DNA of 17,464 nucleotides from Thermococcus sp. (GTDB taxonomy: Archaea; Methanobacteriota_B; Thermococci; Thermococcales; Thermococcaceae), in the NCBI GenBank assembly GCA_027065835.1, contig JAMONK010000030.1:1-17464 (forward strand), given 5' to 3'. The stretch's first letter is position 1. Each line of letters begins with the position of its first letter. The position numbers were made by a program, and so were the translations under genes. Below, piece by piece: positions 6,319 to 13,490 of this stretch. The notes under the pieces were generated by a model that was not told the origin of the DNA, ran no database searches, and saw nothing but the letters and a program-made list of their open reading frames with translations.

Positions 6319-6834
6319 AACTGTAACGAGAGGTAGGAAAGGATATCTCCTTTCAATGACCTCTTTGGCGCCCTCTTCTCTGTCAACGACCACGCTTATG
6401 CCGACGACCTTGGCGCCAGCCTTTTCAAGGACTTCCGCGGCCTTGAGGACGCTTCCCCCTGTCGTCGTTACGTCCTCCACCAGCAGCACCCTATCACCCG
6501 GTTCAACCTTCCCCTCTATCTGGGTTCCCGTTCCATGTCCCTTGGGCTTCTTTCTGACGATAAGCAGTCTTTTTCCCGTCTTCAAGGCCACCGCCGTTGC
6601 GATCGGAACCGCACCGAGCTCAGGACCTGCAACTTTATCGAACGCGAGGCCGGCCCCTTCCGCCGTTTCCTCCACCATCCTCGCGATGACGTCCAGGGCA
6701 TCGGGGTTGGTTACGAGGTTCTTGACGTTTATGTAGTAGTTGCTTTCTCTGCCAGAGGTAAGGACGAAATGGCCGAACAGGATCGCCTCCTCCCTGAAGA
6801 ACATCTCTATGAGCCTCTCTTTGAGTCGGGACAT
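6274..6834 (-). CDS. pyrE: Orotate phosphoribosyltransferase
   Basis: 186 residues, normal for archaeal PyrE. It joins orotate and PRPP to form orotidine 5'-monophosphate in UMP synthesis. Visible features: [15 protein letters not shown] (25-39), [15 protein letters not shown] (69-83), the flexible-loop basic segment [15 protein letters not shown], and the PRPP-binding motif [13 protein letters not shown] (116-128) with its acidic pair. The ATG at 6832-6834 is chosen over the GTG at 6843 because GGTGGT precedes it. A TATA-like stretch on the minus strand (CTTTTTAAC, 6865-6873) would start transcription near 6843. It is convergent with, and overlaps, the MinD-like gene; it is divergent from the PrsW-like gene. 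Confidence 0.93.
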   Translation of the reverse strand: MSRLKERLIEMFFREEAILFGHFVLTSGRESNYYINVKNLVTNPDALDVIARMVEETAEGAGLAFDKVAGPELGAVPIATAVALKTGKRLLIVRKKPKGHGTGTQIEGKVEPGDRVLLVEDVTTTGGSVLKAAEVLEKAGAKVVGISVVVDREEGAKEVIERRYPFLPLVTVSELFARRDSPPGKE

Positions 6835-6863
6835 CTTGACCACCAGAGGAAGTTGCGTGTCCC

Positions 6864-6874
6864 GTTAAAAAGAT
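6864..6874 (-). promoter_or_regulatory. Candidate TATA box for pyrE
   Basis: Minus-strand ATCTTTTTAAC lies about 35 bases upstream of the pyrE ATG. It is an imperfect TATA element but the only A/T-rich stretch at suitable spacing. Confidence 0.45.
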
Positions 6875-6903
6875 GTTGTGTCCTCCCCACCTGAGTTGCG
6901 TGG

Positions 6904-6914
6904 GGTTTTAAAGC
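6904..6914 (+). promoter_or_regulatory. TATA box for the PrsW-like gene
   Basis: GGTTTTAAAGC is centred about 34 bases before the ATG at 6943, followed by GGTGGTGGC as ribosome binding site directly before the start. Confidence 0.65.
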
Positions 6915-6942
6915 ATAACCGACAACGCCCAACGGTGGTGGC

Positions 6943-7644
6943 ATGTTTGAGACGGTTTTGCTGGCCCTCTACATCCTTTTGACGGTCGTCGTCGGTATCA
7001 AGGTCTCCGTTAAGGTGAGGGGCCGGCTGATGGAGCTGGGTGGGGTGCTCCCGGAGGTTAGTCAGTGGACGGCCGCTGTGTATGGTATCCTGGCCATTCT
7101 ACTCGCGGTGGGCCTGGAGATCGTCGTTGTGCTGGGCTTTGGGGGTTCGGTACTGCGCCTCATGGTGGCCTTGGCCTTTGCAGTGGGTCCGATCGAGGAG
7201 GGGGTGAAGGTTCTCCCGTTTCTGCTGGATGGGCGGGAGAAACCTGCAAGGTGGAGGCTCACGCTGAACACGGCACTGATGTTTGCTTTGATGGAATCCT
7301 CCCTTTACGGTGCCGTTCTCCTCCTAAGCGGGAACTTAATCGGTGCCCTCTTCAGGATCGTCGTCATAGTGTTCCACGTCGCCTGGACCGCGATAGCCCT
7401 AGAGGGGGCGTTGAATGGATCCCTGATGAGGGGCTACCTAAAAGCCTCCCTCCTGCACTCACTGTACGATGCCCCGGCCCTGCTGGCCATCGCGGGGGCG
7501 GGTGTGGGAATTCTGTTGCCCTTAACCTTCATCAGTGGCGCTGCCCTGCTCATTACCTGCGCTAAGGTGGACGATGCCTTTGAGGCCGCGTACTCTCTTG
7601 TCTGGGATACGGTGGGAGAAACGCAGGGGCGGGGGGCTGGATAA
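6943..7644 (+). CDS. PrsW-like intramembrane protease family protein
   Basis: 233 residues with about 6-7 hydrophobic segments (about 1-22, 43-65, 70-82, 107-130, 133-155, 166-200). In-membrane polar residues occur in the order and spacing of the PrsW family: Glu85-Glu86 with Lys89 in GPIEEGVK, Glu118 in FALMESSLYG, His145 in VFHVAWTA, and His172 with Asp176 in HSLYDAP. PrsW of Bacillus cleaves an anti-sigma factor; archaeal members have no defined substrate, so the role here is unknown. The ATG is supported by GGTGGT just upstream and by a TATA box about 34 bases before it. The neighbours (pyrE divergent, DNA ligase convergent) do not suggest a pathway. Family call from motifs only. Confidence 0.75.
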   Translation: MFETVLLALYILLTVVVGIKVSVKVRGRLMELGGVLPEVSQWTAAVYGILAILLAVGLEIVVVLGFGGSVLRLMVALAFAVGPIEEGVKVLPFLLDGREKPARWRLTLNTALMFALMESSLYGAVLLLSGNLIGALFRIVVIVFHVAWTAIALEGALNGSLMRGYLKASLLHSLYDAPALLAIAGAGVGILLPLTFISGAALLITCAKVDDAFEAAYSLVWDTVGETQGRGAG

Positions 7645-7694
7645 AGGCATGAGGGGAACCCGGCCAAAAAGTTGGTGGTGGCCCGGGGCGTTCT

Positions 7695-9383
7695 TCATCT
7701 CCTGGCCTTAAATCTCTCCTGGAGATCGTAGAGCTGGGCGATCCTCTCCAGCGTGTCGGCTTCCTCGGGACTCTTGTCCTCCCTCAGGGCAACGTAGCGC
7801 GGGAACCTCAGGGCAAAGCCGCTCTCGTACTTGGGGCTCCGTTGAATCTCCTGGTAGGTGACTTCTATGACTACCTTCGGTTCTATCTCGACGTATTTCC
7901 CCTCCTCGCGTACTATTAGTGGCTTGAGCATCCTGGTGAACTCCGCGAGGTCTTCATCCGTGAACCCGCTCCCGACCTTTCCAACCGGGAGGAACCTTCC
8001 CTGCTCCGGGTCATACGCCGCTATCAGGAAGGAACCCAGAACGTGTGCACGTCTGCCCTCCCCCCACTCACCACCGGTTATGACCAGATCGAGGTCTTCC
8101 ATGGTGGGTTTGATCTTCAGCCACTTCTTACCCCGATTTCCGGGTTCGTAGGCGGAGTCAAGCCTCTTCGCCATCAGCCCCTCGTGACCCAGCTCGAGCG
8201 CTTCGCGGTAGAACCCCTCGGCTTCATCAGCGTCGTCGGTTATGAGCTGTTTTGCCAGTTTCACGCTTCCGTTCTCGCGGACCGTGCTTTCCAGAACCTT
8301 CCTGCGCTCCGCGAAGTGAAGGTCTATCGTCCCCTTTCCGTCAACGTATAGGACATCGAAGAGGTTGAGTTCGAGGGGTATTCTCTTTACCATCTCCTCT
8401 ATGTTGTACTTCCTCCTGAACCTTCTCAGGACGTACTGGAAAGGTCTTGGTCTCCCCCCTTCCCCCACGGCCACGAGCTCACCCTCCACTATGGCGGTGT
8501 TGGCCTTTATTGCTTCCTTCACCGCCTCCACGGTGTCGGGAATTGATTTGGTGACGTTCTCAAGTCTGCGGGAGTATATCGTAACCCTGTCGCCGTCTTT
8601 GTGGACCTGAACTCTGGCCCCGTCGTACTTTATCTCAAAGGCGGCCTTTCCGCCCATCTCTCCGAGGGCCTCCTTGACGTTTGCCGCAACCTGGGCCAGC
8701 ATCGGTCGTATCGGTTTTCCGACCTGGATCTCAACCCCGGCGAGGCCTTCGTCACCCCTCTCCTTTGCGGTTCTGGCGACGTATCCAAAGTCGCTCGTCA
8801 GCATGTACGCCCTCTCAACCAGCTCGGCGTTCACACCAAAGGCACTCGCTATCGCGTCCCTCATGAGGCCCTCGGCGACTCCCGTTCTCATCGTTCCCAG
8901 AACGGTCCTTGCGAGGTACTTGCCCTCCATGGGCTCGGCGTCCATGAAAATATTGGCCAGGTATTTAAGCTTCTTCTCCTGACTTCCGCTCCCAGAAACC
9001 TCGGCCACTTTAACGAACGTTTCATACACGCGTTTTATCGTCAGGGGCTGGGAGAAAAAGCTCCTTTGTTTTTTCGTTTTCAGGGCGAGTGCGATGCTCT
9101 CCCCAAGGTCTCCGGTATCCTTTACGGAGTTTTCAATCTCCCGCTCTGAGATGCCTGTGGCCGTTGAAACCGCCTTCATGAGCAGTTTCTCACCGACACC
9201 GAGCTCGCGCTCGTCCCAGTCCGGGAACACCTTTCCGAGAACCAGGTAGGGAACCACGTTCAGCAGTTCGTCAGGGGTCCTCTTCAGAAAGTCGGAAACG
9301 AGGCGGGTTTTCAGCGTCTTCAACGTGGTCTTCTCAAGCTTTGCGTAGAGCCCTGCAAGCTCTGCGTATCTCATATCCCTCAT
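7695..9383 (-). CDS. lig: ATP-dependent DNA ligase
   Basis: 562 residues, the same length as I recall for the characterised T. kodakarensis ligase. It seals nicks in replication and repair. The N-terminal DNA-binding domain spans about 1-215 (with [14 protein letters not shown] at 159-172). The adenylation domain has the active-site Lys252 in [10 protein letters not shown], followed by [25 protein letters not shown] and KWLKIKP. The OB-fold C-terminus has the [10 protein letters not shown] and [13 protein letters not shown] stretches. All nucleotidyltransferase motifs are intact. The frame is open to 9440, but the ATG at 9381-9383 has GGTGGT 4 bases upstream and gives the family N-terminus [10 protein letters not shown] second ATG at 9374 is also possible. 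It follows the pantoate kinase gene by 50 bases and has its own TATA box in the gap. Confidence 0.96.
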   Translation of the reverse strand: MRDMRYAELAGLYAKLEKTTLKTLKTRLVSDFLKRTPDELLNVVPYLVLGKVFPDWDERELGVGEKLLMKAVSTATGISEREIENSVKDTGDLGESIALALKTKKQRSFFSQPLTIKRVYETFVKVAEVSGSGSQEKKLKYLANIFMDAEPMEGKYLARTVLGTMRTGVAEGLMRDAIASAFGVNAELVERAYMLTSDFGYVARTAKERGDEGLAGVEIQVGKPIRPMLAQVAANVKEALGEMGGKAAFEIKYDGARVQVHKDGDRVTIYSRRLENVTKSIPDTVEAVKEAIKANTAIVEGELVAVGEGGRPRPFQYVLRRFRRKYNIEEMVKRIPLELNLFDVLYVDGKGTIDLHFAERRKVLESTVRENGSVKLAKQLITDDADEAEGFYREALELGHEGLMAKRLDSAYEPGNRGKKWLKIKPTMEDLDLVITGGEWGEGRRAHVLGSFLIAAYDPEQGRFLPVGKVGSGFTDEDLAEFTRMLKPLIVREEGKYVEIEPKVVIEVTYQEIQRSPKYESGFALRFPRYVALREDKSPEEADTLERIAQLYDLQERFKARR

Positions 9384-9413
9384 ACACACCACCGGTACCC
9401 CTACGGCGGTGGA

Positions 9414-9424
9414 GGATAAAAGGG
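9414..9424 (-). promoter_or_regulatory. TATA box for DNA ligase
   Basis: Minus-strand CCCTTTTATCC in the 50-base gap after pantoate kinase is centred about 35 bases before the ligase ATG. The ligase may therefore be transcribed both from here and by read-through. Confidence 0.5.
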
Positions 9425-9433
9425 TTTGGCGGG

Positions 9434-10330
9434 TTACCACCTCCCGACCTTTGGCCTTCCATCGTAGATCCCCGTCAGGTCGAAGGGAAGCTCAAGCTCC
9501 CTTACGAGCTCCAGGACCTTTTCCTCCTCCGTCGGCTTCACCAGGGCGAATAGACCCCTTCCGAGCATTATCATTGAGCTTGGGACCGACAGTACCCTAT
9601 CAAAGCTTCTGGCGAGCTCCAGAAGCTCCCCATCCAGAAGACCGGAGTTCTCGGCGAACCGCCTGGCGAGTGCCATCATGCGTTCGGGCCTCGGTTCCGT
9701 CATGAGCTTTTCCAGTGCGGTTCTTCCCTCCCTCTCTATCCTCTCAACCACCTCGCCCTCAAGCACGTCTCTGGTCTTTATGGGGCCCAGGGGAATCACA
9801 AGGACTTTGTAGTCCTCGAGGAACAGGTTGTCCACAACCCCTATGCCCGGACCTCCCGCTTTGACCCGGACCTCAATCCCGCCCGCGAGCTGTCCCACAA
9901 CGTCCCCAAGTCCTCCACCGTGGGCGACCTCCGCCCTGTGGGCCAGCCGCGCGGCGCTCAGAAGGGTTCCCCCAAAGGCGTAGCTCAGCGCAAGCGCCGT
10001 TCCCAGGGCCCCTCCGGCACTGTTGCCGAAGCCGTGCCCGTTTGGGAAGTCAAAGTACTGCCAGATCTCCACTTCCCCGTTGAACCTCTCCGGAATGAGC
10101 CCTTCGGCCACGGAGTAGCTTATTACAGCTTCCCCTTTTTCCACCGGCTCGCCGTTGAACGCAACGTGTACGTGCCTTTCCATGGCGCTCTCCTCGATGC
10201 TAACCAGGACGTTGGTTCCCTTTGTAAGGTTAATCCCAGCGCCCAGGGAGCCTGCCCTATCCGGGTTCTCATGAAATCTCGGCACGAAGAATGCGGTTAT
10301 GTGAGCGGGAACAAAGGCCCTGACCAGCAT
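9434..10330 (-). CDS. Pantoate kinase (archaeal CoA biosynthesis, GHMP kinase family)
   Basis: 298 residues, close to the roughly 300 of the characterised archaeal enzyme. It phosphorylates pantoate to 4-phosphopantoate, which phosphopantothenate synthetase then joins to beta-alanine; archaea use this in place of bacterial pantothenate synthetase and kinase. Features: N-terminal VPAHITAFF, a [12 protein letters not shown] segment, the GHMP ATP-binding loop [15 protein letters not shown] (96-110), and [16 protein letters not shown] in the middle. The C-terminus is [19 protein letters not shown] general GHMP kinase such as homoserine kinase is the alternative, but the N-terminal AHITAFF block and the adjacency to DNA ligase, an order I recall from T. 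kodakarensis, favour pantoate kinase. ATG 10330 has GGGTGA upstream and a TATA box about 37 bases before it. Confidence 0.87.
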   Translation of the reverse strand: MLVRAFVPAHITAFFVPRFHENPDRAGSLGAGINLTKGTNVLVSIEESAMERHVHVAFNGEPVEKGEAVISYSVAEGLIPERFNGEVEIWQYFDFPNGHGFGNSAGGALGTALALSYAFGGTLLSAARLAHRAEVAHGGGLGDVVGQLAGGIEVRVKAGGPGIGVVDNLFLEDYKVLVIPLGPIKTRDVLEGEVVERIEREGRTALEKLMTEPRPERMMALARRFAENSGLLDGELLELARSFDRVLSVPSSMIMLGRGLFALVKPTEEEKVLELVRELELPFDLTGIYDGRPKVGRW

Positions 10331-10361
10331 TCTCTCACCCCGAAGAGCATGGGGGAAGGCC

Positions 10362-10374
10362 CTTAAAAATATGT
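10362..10374 (-). promoter_or_regulatory. TATA box for pantoate kinase
   Basis: Minus-strand ACATATTTTTAAG is about 37 bases before the pantoate kinase ATG. It directly follows the T-tract behind the antiporter gene, so termination and re-initiation occur within about 30 bases. Confidence 0.6.
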
Positions 10375-10378
10375 TCTG

Positions 10379-10386
10379 AAAAAGAA
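10379..10386 (-). terminator. T-rich tract after the NhaC-type antiporter gene
   Basis: Minus-strand TTCTTTTT begins 4 bases after the antiporter stop codon, suitable for archaeal intrinsic termination. Confidence 0.4.
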
Positions 10387-10390
10387 GGGC

Positions 10391-12034
10391 TCACTCATCG
10401 ACCACGTAGATCGGAACCCTGCCGTGGGGTATCCCGTACTTTCTGCCGTACCATTCGCTGAGGAGGTACCACGCTCCCACGAGGAGCAAGAAGCCGACGG
10501 GCAGGAGGACCGGCCAGCTGTAGAGGCCGAGGCCGAAGAGCAGGTAGAGTACCACCCCCACACCTGACGCGGTCATGGCGTAGGGTACCTGAGTGCTCAC
10601 GTGGTCTATGTGGTCCGAGCCGCTGAACATCGAGCTCATGATGGTTGTATCGCTGATGGGGGAGCAGTGATCGCCGAAGATACCGCCGGCGAAGACGGCG
10701 CCGATGCTCGCGAAAACTTCCGGGCCTAGATACCCCGTAACGCCGTAGGCAAGGGGTATTGCTATCGGCAGCATGATGCTGAAGGTCCCCCAGCTGGTCC
10801 CAGTTGTGAAGGAGATGAACATGGCGATAATGAACACGATCAGGGGTATCCAGCTGCCGGAAACGCCCGCGCTTTTGGCGAGGCTGACTATGTAGGGGGC
10901 GGTCCCCACGGCGTCGGTTGCCTGCTTAATGCTCCAGGCGAGGACGAGTATGGTGTTCGCTATCACCATCTGCTTCATTCCGCGCACCATCGCGTTCTCC
11001 GCCTCTTCGATCGTCATCCTCCTCGTCCCGACCACCAGGACAAAGGCCACGGCGACCATGGCAAAGCTTCCCCACAGTAGCGCGAGGGCCGAGTCCGAGT
11101 TGCCGAGAACCTCCATGAGGCCGCCCTTTGCGTAGGCCGCGGTCCCGCCTCCGGTGTACCACATACCGTAGAGCGTTACGAAGATCAGGGTCAGGAGGGG
11201 CCAGATGAAGAAGTGGACACTGCCCCCTTCCTTGGGCGTTCCAAGGTCCACCTCGGTCGTCATCATGGGGCTCGCACCGTCGCGGAGGACCTTGTTCTCC
11301 GTCCTAGTGCGGTACTCCGCGTGGAGCATCGGGCCGTAGTGTCTGTGGGTGTACGCCACTATGAGAACGAGGAGTATGGCGAGTATCGAGTAGAACCTGT
11401 AGGGGACACTGTGCATCCAGGCACCGTAGGCTCCCCCAATGGAGGCGAGGTCCACGTTCTGGAGCTTGCTGAAGGAGTCTCCGATCAGTCCCACCTCGTA
11501 GCCTATCCACGTCGATACGATCGCCAGACCCGCCACGGGGGCGGCGGTTGAATCGTCTATATAGGCCAGCATCTCCCTGGAAACGCGGGCCCTGTCTGTT
11601 ATTGGCCTCATCGTGTTGCCCACTATGATTGTGTTGGTGTAATCGTCAAAGAATATCAGCACCCCGAGAAGCCATCCAAGGACTGAGGCCCCCCTGCTGG
11701 TGCGAACCCTATTGGCCAGGGCCCGCCCTATCGCAAACGCACCGCCCGACTTGTATATAAGGCCCACACCGGCGCCGATGAGAAAGTCGAAGACGAGTAT
11801 CTTCGTGTTCCACAGGTCCGTGACTATGCTGCCGTTTTCCTTCCATGCGGAGGTTACGCTGAAGAGTATCCACTGGATGGTCTGCACCGTCCCGGTTGCT
11901 GGATTCCATCCGGAGACCATAACCCCTCCTATCCATACACCTGAAAGCAACGCCAGTATAACCCGCTTGGTCCATATCGCCAGGATGATCGCTATTAAAG
12001 GCGGCAGCAGTGACAGCGCTCCAAAGTCAGACAC
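10391..12034 (-). CDS. NhaC-family Na+/H+ antiporter
   Basis: 547 residues from the chosen start, with about 11-12 membrane segments. It would exchange protons and sodium across the cytoplasmic membrane, in keeping with the sodium bioenergetics of Thermococcales. Landmarks: the acidic membrane motif FFDDYTNTIIVGN (128-140), IDDSTAAPVAGLA, a cytoplasmic loop with basic and acidic residues after about residue 245, TTGTSWGTFSIMLPIAIPLA, and GDHCSPISDTTIMSS. The DDYTN and GDHCSPISD blocks are typical of NhaC and the related malate/lactate MleN antiporters, so a substrate-coupled exchange cannot be excluded. Start: the frame has an ATG at 12058, but a strong GGAGGTG lies inside it, 6 bases before the GTG at 12032-12034. 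The GTG is therefore preferred, giving MSDFGALSLLPP. The ATG at 12058 would be leaderless. Confidence 0.88.
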   Translation of the reverse strand: MSDFGALSLLPPLIAIILAIWTKRVILALLSGVWIGGVMVSGWNPATGTVQTIQWILFSVTSAWKENGSIVTDLWNTKILVFDFLIGAGVGLIYKSGGAFAIGRALANRVRTSRGASVLGWLLGVLIFFDDYTNTIIVGNTMRPITDRARVSREMLAYIDDSTAAPVAGLAIVSTWIGYEVGLIGDSFSKLQNVDLASIGGAYGAWMHSVPYRFYSILAILLVLIVAYTHRHYGPMLHAEYRTRTENKVLRDGASPMMTTEVDLGTPKEGGSVHFFIWPLLTLIFVTLYGMWYTGGGTAAYAKGGLMEVLGNSDSALALLWGSFAMVAVAFVLVVGTRRMTIEEAENAMVRGMKQMVIANTILVLAWSIKQATDAVGTAPYIVSLAKSAGVSGSWIPLIVFIIAMFISFTTGTSWGTFSIMLPIAIPLAYGVTGYLGPEVFASIGAVFAGGIFGDHCSPISDTTIMSSMFSGSDHIDHVSTQVPYAMTASGVGVVLYLLFGLGLYSWPVLLPVGFLLLVGAWYLLSEWYGRKYGIPHGRVPIYVVDE

Positions 12035-12048
12035 CACTTTCACCTCCG
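12035..12048 (-). promoter_or_regulatory. Ribosome binding site that decides the antiporter start
   Basis: Minus-strand CGGAGGTG followed by AAAGTG and then GTG. Spacing and sequence match other starts in this window (GGTGAT-N4-ATG), arguing that the upstream in-frame ATG at 12058 is not the main start. Confidence 0.6.
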
Positions 12049-12079
12049 TTTTCTGCATTGCCAGAAAAGTTTCGGAGCA

Positions 12080-12090
12080 ATATATAAATC
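12080..12090 (-). promoter_or_regulatory. TATA box for the antiporter gene
   Basis: Minus-strand GATTTATATAT lies about 50 bases before the GTG at 12034 and about 26 before the ATG at 12058. Transcription would begin near 12059, giving a leader of about 25 bases for the GTG start. Confidence 0.75.
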
Positions 12091-12353
12091 AATCGGTTAT
12101 TTTGTTGGATTTATGGCAAATGGTAAGATTTCTTACGGAAAATAGCTTGAATCGTCGATGTATTTTTGGTGCGTTTAACGGGATGATGGGGCGCTCAGTG
12201 TCCCGTTAAGGACTGTGATGCGCAGTCATGTCCTCCAGATCAGAACGGATTTTCTCTCGTTGGGGCTGAAAATGGGCAGAAAAAGCCCGGGACGGTAGCG
12301 GAATATCAGAGAATTTGAGAACGGCCTTGGTTCTGCCTTCTTTCACTGTACAC
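12091..12353. other. Intergenic stretch between the antiporter and uracil-DNA glycosylase genes
   Basis: About 260 bases with no supported gene. It holds a small palindrome GTAAGA-TT-TCTTAC (12123-12136) upstream of the antiporter promoter, a spaced inverted repeat (12175-12209, separate entry), a small hairpin GACTG-TGATGCG-CAGTC, and an A-run (12280-12284) that reads CTTTTTC on the minus strand about 70 bases past the glycosylase stop and may terminate that transcript. Confidence 0.5.
12175..12209. repeat. 9-bp perfect inverted repeat, 17-base spacer
   Basis: TTAACGGGA (12175-12183) and TCCCGTTAA (12201-12209). The loop contains TGA and TCA, which could extend the stem. There is no coding context. 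It could be a structured 3' end, a small RNA or an operator, or chance. Confidence 0.5.
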
Positions 12354-12941
12354 TCATTTCAGCAGAGCTTTGAGTTTCTGAAAATCCTTCCGGAGTTCCT
12401 CACGGAGGGGTGGCTTGTAGAGGGCCGCCGCCGGATGATAGCTTGGCATTATGACGAACTTTCCAAAGAGGGTTCCGGCTTCGAAGGTTTTCCCGTGGAT
12501 CTTGCTTATCGGCGCGGGTTCAAACCCGAACTTCCGGAGGATGTACGCCATGGAGTGCCTTCCCAGTGGAACTATAACCCTCGGTCGAATGATGTCTATC
12601 TGTCTGTCGAGGTAGGGTGCGCAGGCCTTTATCTCCTCATCCGTCGGGTCGCGGTTGTTTGGGGGCCGACACTTGACGATGTTGGTGATGTAGACATCCT
12701 CCCGTTCAAGGCCTATCCCCTCCAAAAGCTCATCGAGGAGTCGCCCGGCCCTTCCAACGAAGGGTAAACCCTTCTGGTCCTCCCAGTAACCTGGGGCCTC
12801 CCCCACGAACATGACCCTTGCCTTGTAGCTTCCCGCACCTGGAACCGCGTTGGTTCTCAGCCTTCCAAGCGGGCATTTCTGGCAGTTCCGGATCCTCTCC
12901 TCCAGTGCCGCCATCAGTTCTTCCCTGGACACCTTGGACAC
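12354..12941 (-). CDS. Family 4 uracil-DNA glycosylase (Fe-S)
   Basis: 195 residues. It removes uracil from DNA, important where heat drives cytosine deamination. Motif A is GEAPGYWEDQKGLPFVGRAG (47-66), the family-4 signature, with Glu48 where the family-4 motif has Glu. The DNA-intercalation motif HPAAAL is at 169-174. Cys20, Cys23, Cys91 and Cys107 are the four [4Fe-4S] ligands. The central ITNIVKCRPPNNRDPT segment is characteristic. Start: GTG at 12939-12941, 3 bases after the upstream gene's stop codon, suggests translational coupling. A second GTG at 12932 has GGTGTC 4 bases before it, and the ATG at 12914 is also possible; the first ligand cysteine is retained in each case. It is the second gene of an operon with the small helical protein. 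Confidence 0.92.
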   Translation of the reverse strand: MSKVSREELMAALEERIRNCQKCPLGRLRTNAVPGAGSYKARVMFVGEAPGYWEDQKGLPFVGRAGRLLDELLEGIGLEREDVYITNIVKCRPPNNRDPTDEEIKACAPYLDRQIDIIRPRVIVPLGRHSMAYILRKFGFEPAPISKIHGKTFEAGTLFGKFVIMPSYHPAAALYKPPLREELRKDFQKLKALLK

Positions 12942-12944
12942 CCG

Positions 12945-13295
12945 TTAGATAAGTGTTTTCTGGCTTAAATACGCCTCCAGAAACTCGACCCATGCCGTGT
13001 AGTAGCCCTTCTCGTATTCGTCCCTGAACTCGTGGTTCAGGATGTTCCTAAAATGCTCCAGGAGTTCTTCGGCCTTCTCCCTATTGTGCTCGTTTATCAG
13101 CTGTACTACGAGAGAATCCGGATCATTCTCCCGTATTGCGCTCATGAAACCGTTTATGGCCTTCTCGTATCCTCCTCCCCACTCTCCACTACCCGCCATT
13201 TTGGCGAGCTTTTCGAGGTGCCCTTTGGCCTTGCTGAAGTCCCTTCTAAGGAGGGCGCGGAGGAACATTTCCATCCTCATCTCCCTGGCCGGCAT
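12945..13295 (-). CDS. Small all-helical protein of unknown function
   Basis: 116 residues, charged and predicted to be almost entirely helical, with helices around FLRALLRRDFSKAKGHLEKLAKM, EKAINGFMSAIREN, DSLVVQLINEHNREKAEELLEHFRNIL and DEYEKGYYTAWVEFLEAYL. It has no cysteine, signal peptide or membrane segment. It is the first gene of a two-gene unit with the uracil-DNA glycosylase: its TAA is 3 bases before that GTG. The context hints at a DNA-repair or nucleic-acid partner role, but that is inference only. The ATG at 13293-13295 has GGTGGT 3 bases before it; internal ATGs at residues 6 and 8 are alternatives. Confidence 0.75.
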   Translation of the reverse strand: MPAREMRMEMFLRALLRRDFSKAKGHLEKLAKMAGSGEWGGGYEKAINGFMSAIRENDPDSLVVQLINEHNREKAEELLEHFRNILNHEFRDEYEKGYYTAWVEFLEAYLSQKTLI

Positions 13296-13324
13296 TCTAC
13301 CACCATATCAAGTCGCACCCCATG

Positions 13325-13334
13325 CTTTTAACGT
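13325..13334 (-). promoter_or_regulatory. TATA-like element for the helical protein/uracil-DNA glycosylase unit
   Basis: Minus-strand ACGTTAAAAG lies about 33 bases before the ATG at 13295. Confidence 0.45.
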
Positions 13335-13427
13335 TTCCTCCGCCCGAAAACTGATCGAGAACGACCTCGTCTCATTACCCATATCTGTGTCATACCTATG
13401 AACTCAAATCTTCATATTTACGCAAAA

Positions 13428-13438
13428 GCTTTTATACC
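13428..13438 (+). promoter_or_regulatory. TATA box for the tes operon
   Basis: GCTTTTATACC lies about 58 bases before the ATG at 13491, predicting a leader of about 33 bases with GGGTGAGG as ribosome binding site. Confidence 0.7.
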
Positions 13439-13490
13439 CTTTAATTGAATCAGTGTGCAGGAGTAACAGTTGTTAGACGGGTGAGGCCAT

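Noticed and set aside
6857..6868. 12-base word GTGTCCCGTTAA shared with 12198-12209
   Set aside because: Several 12-base matches are expected by chance in a window of this length, and the two contexts differ in position relative to their promoters.
9384..9440. 19-residue N-terminal extension of DNA ligase
   Set aside because: It would read through the ligase TATA box and ribosome binding site. The 562-residue form from ATG 9383 matches the family length.
12182..12270. Possible C/D box guide RNA (ATGATGG, GTGATGC and a CTGA)
   Set aside because: The C-box matches are imperfect, no D' box lies at guide distance, and the spacing is too long for an archaeal C/D RNA of 50-60 bases.
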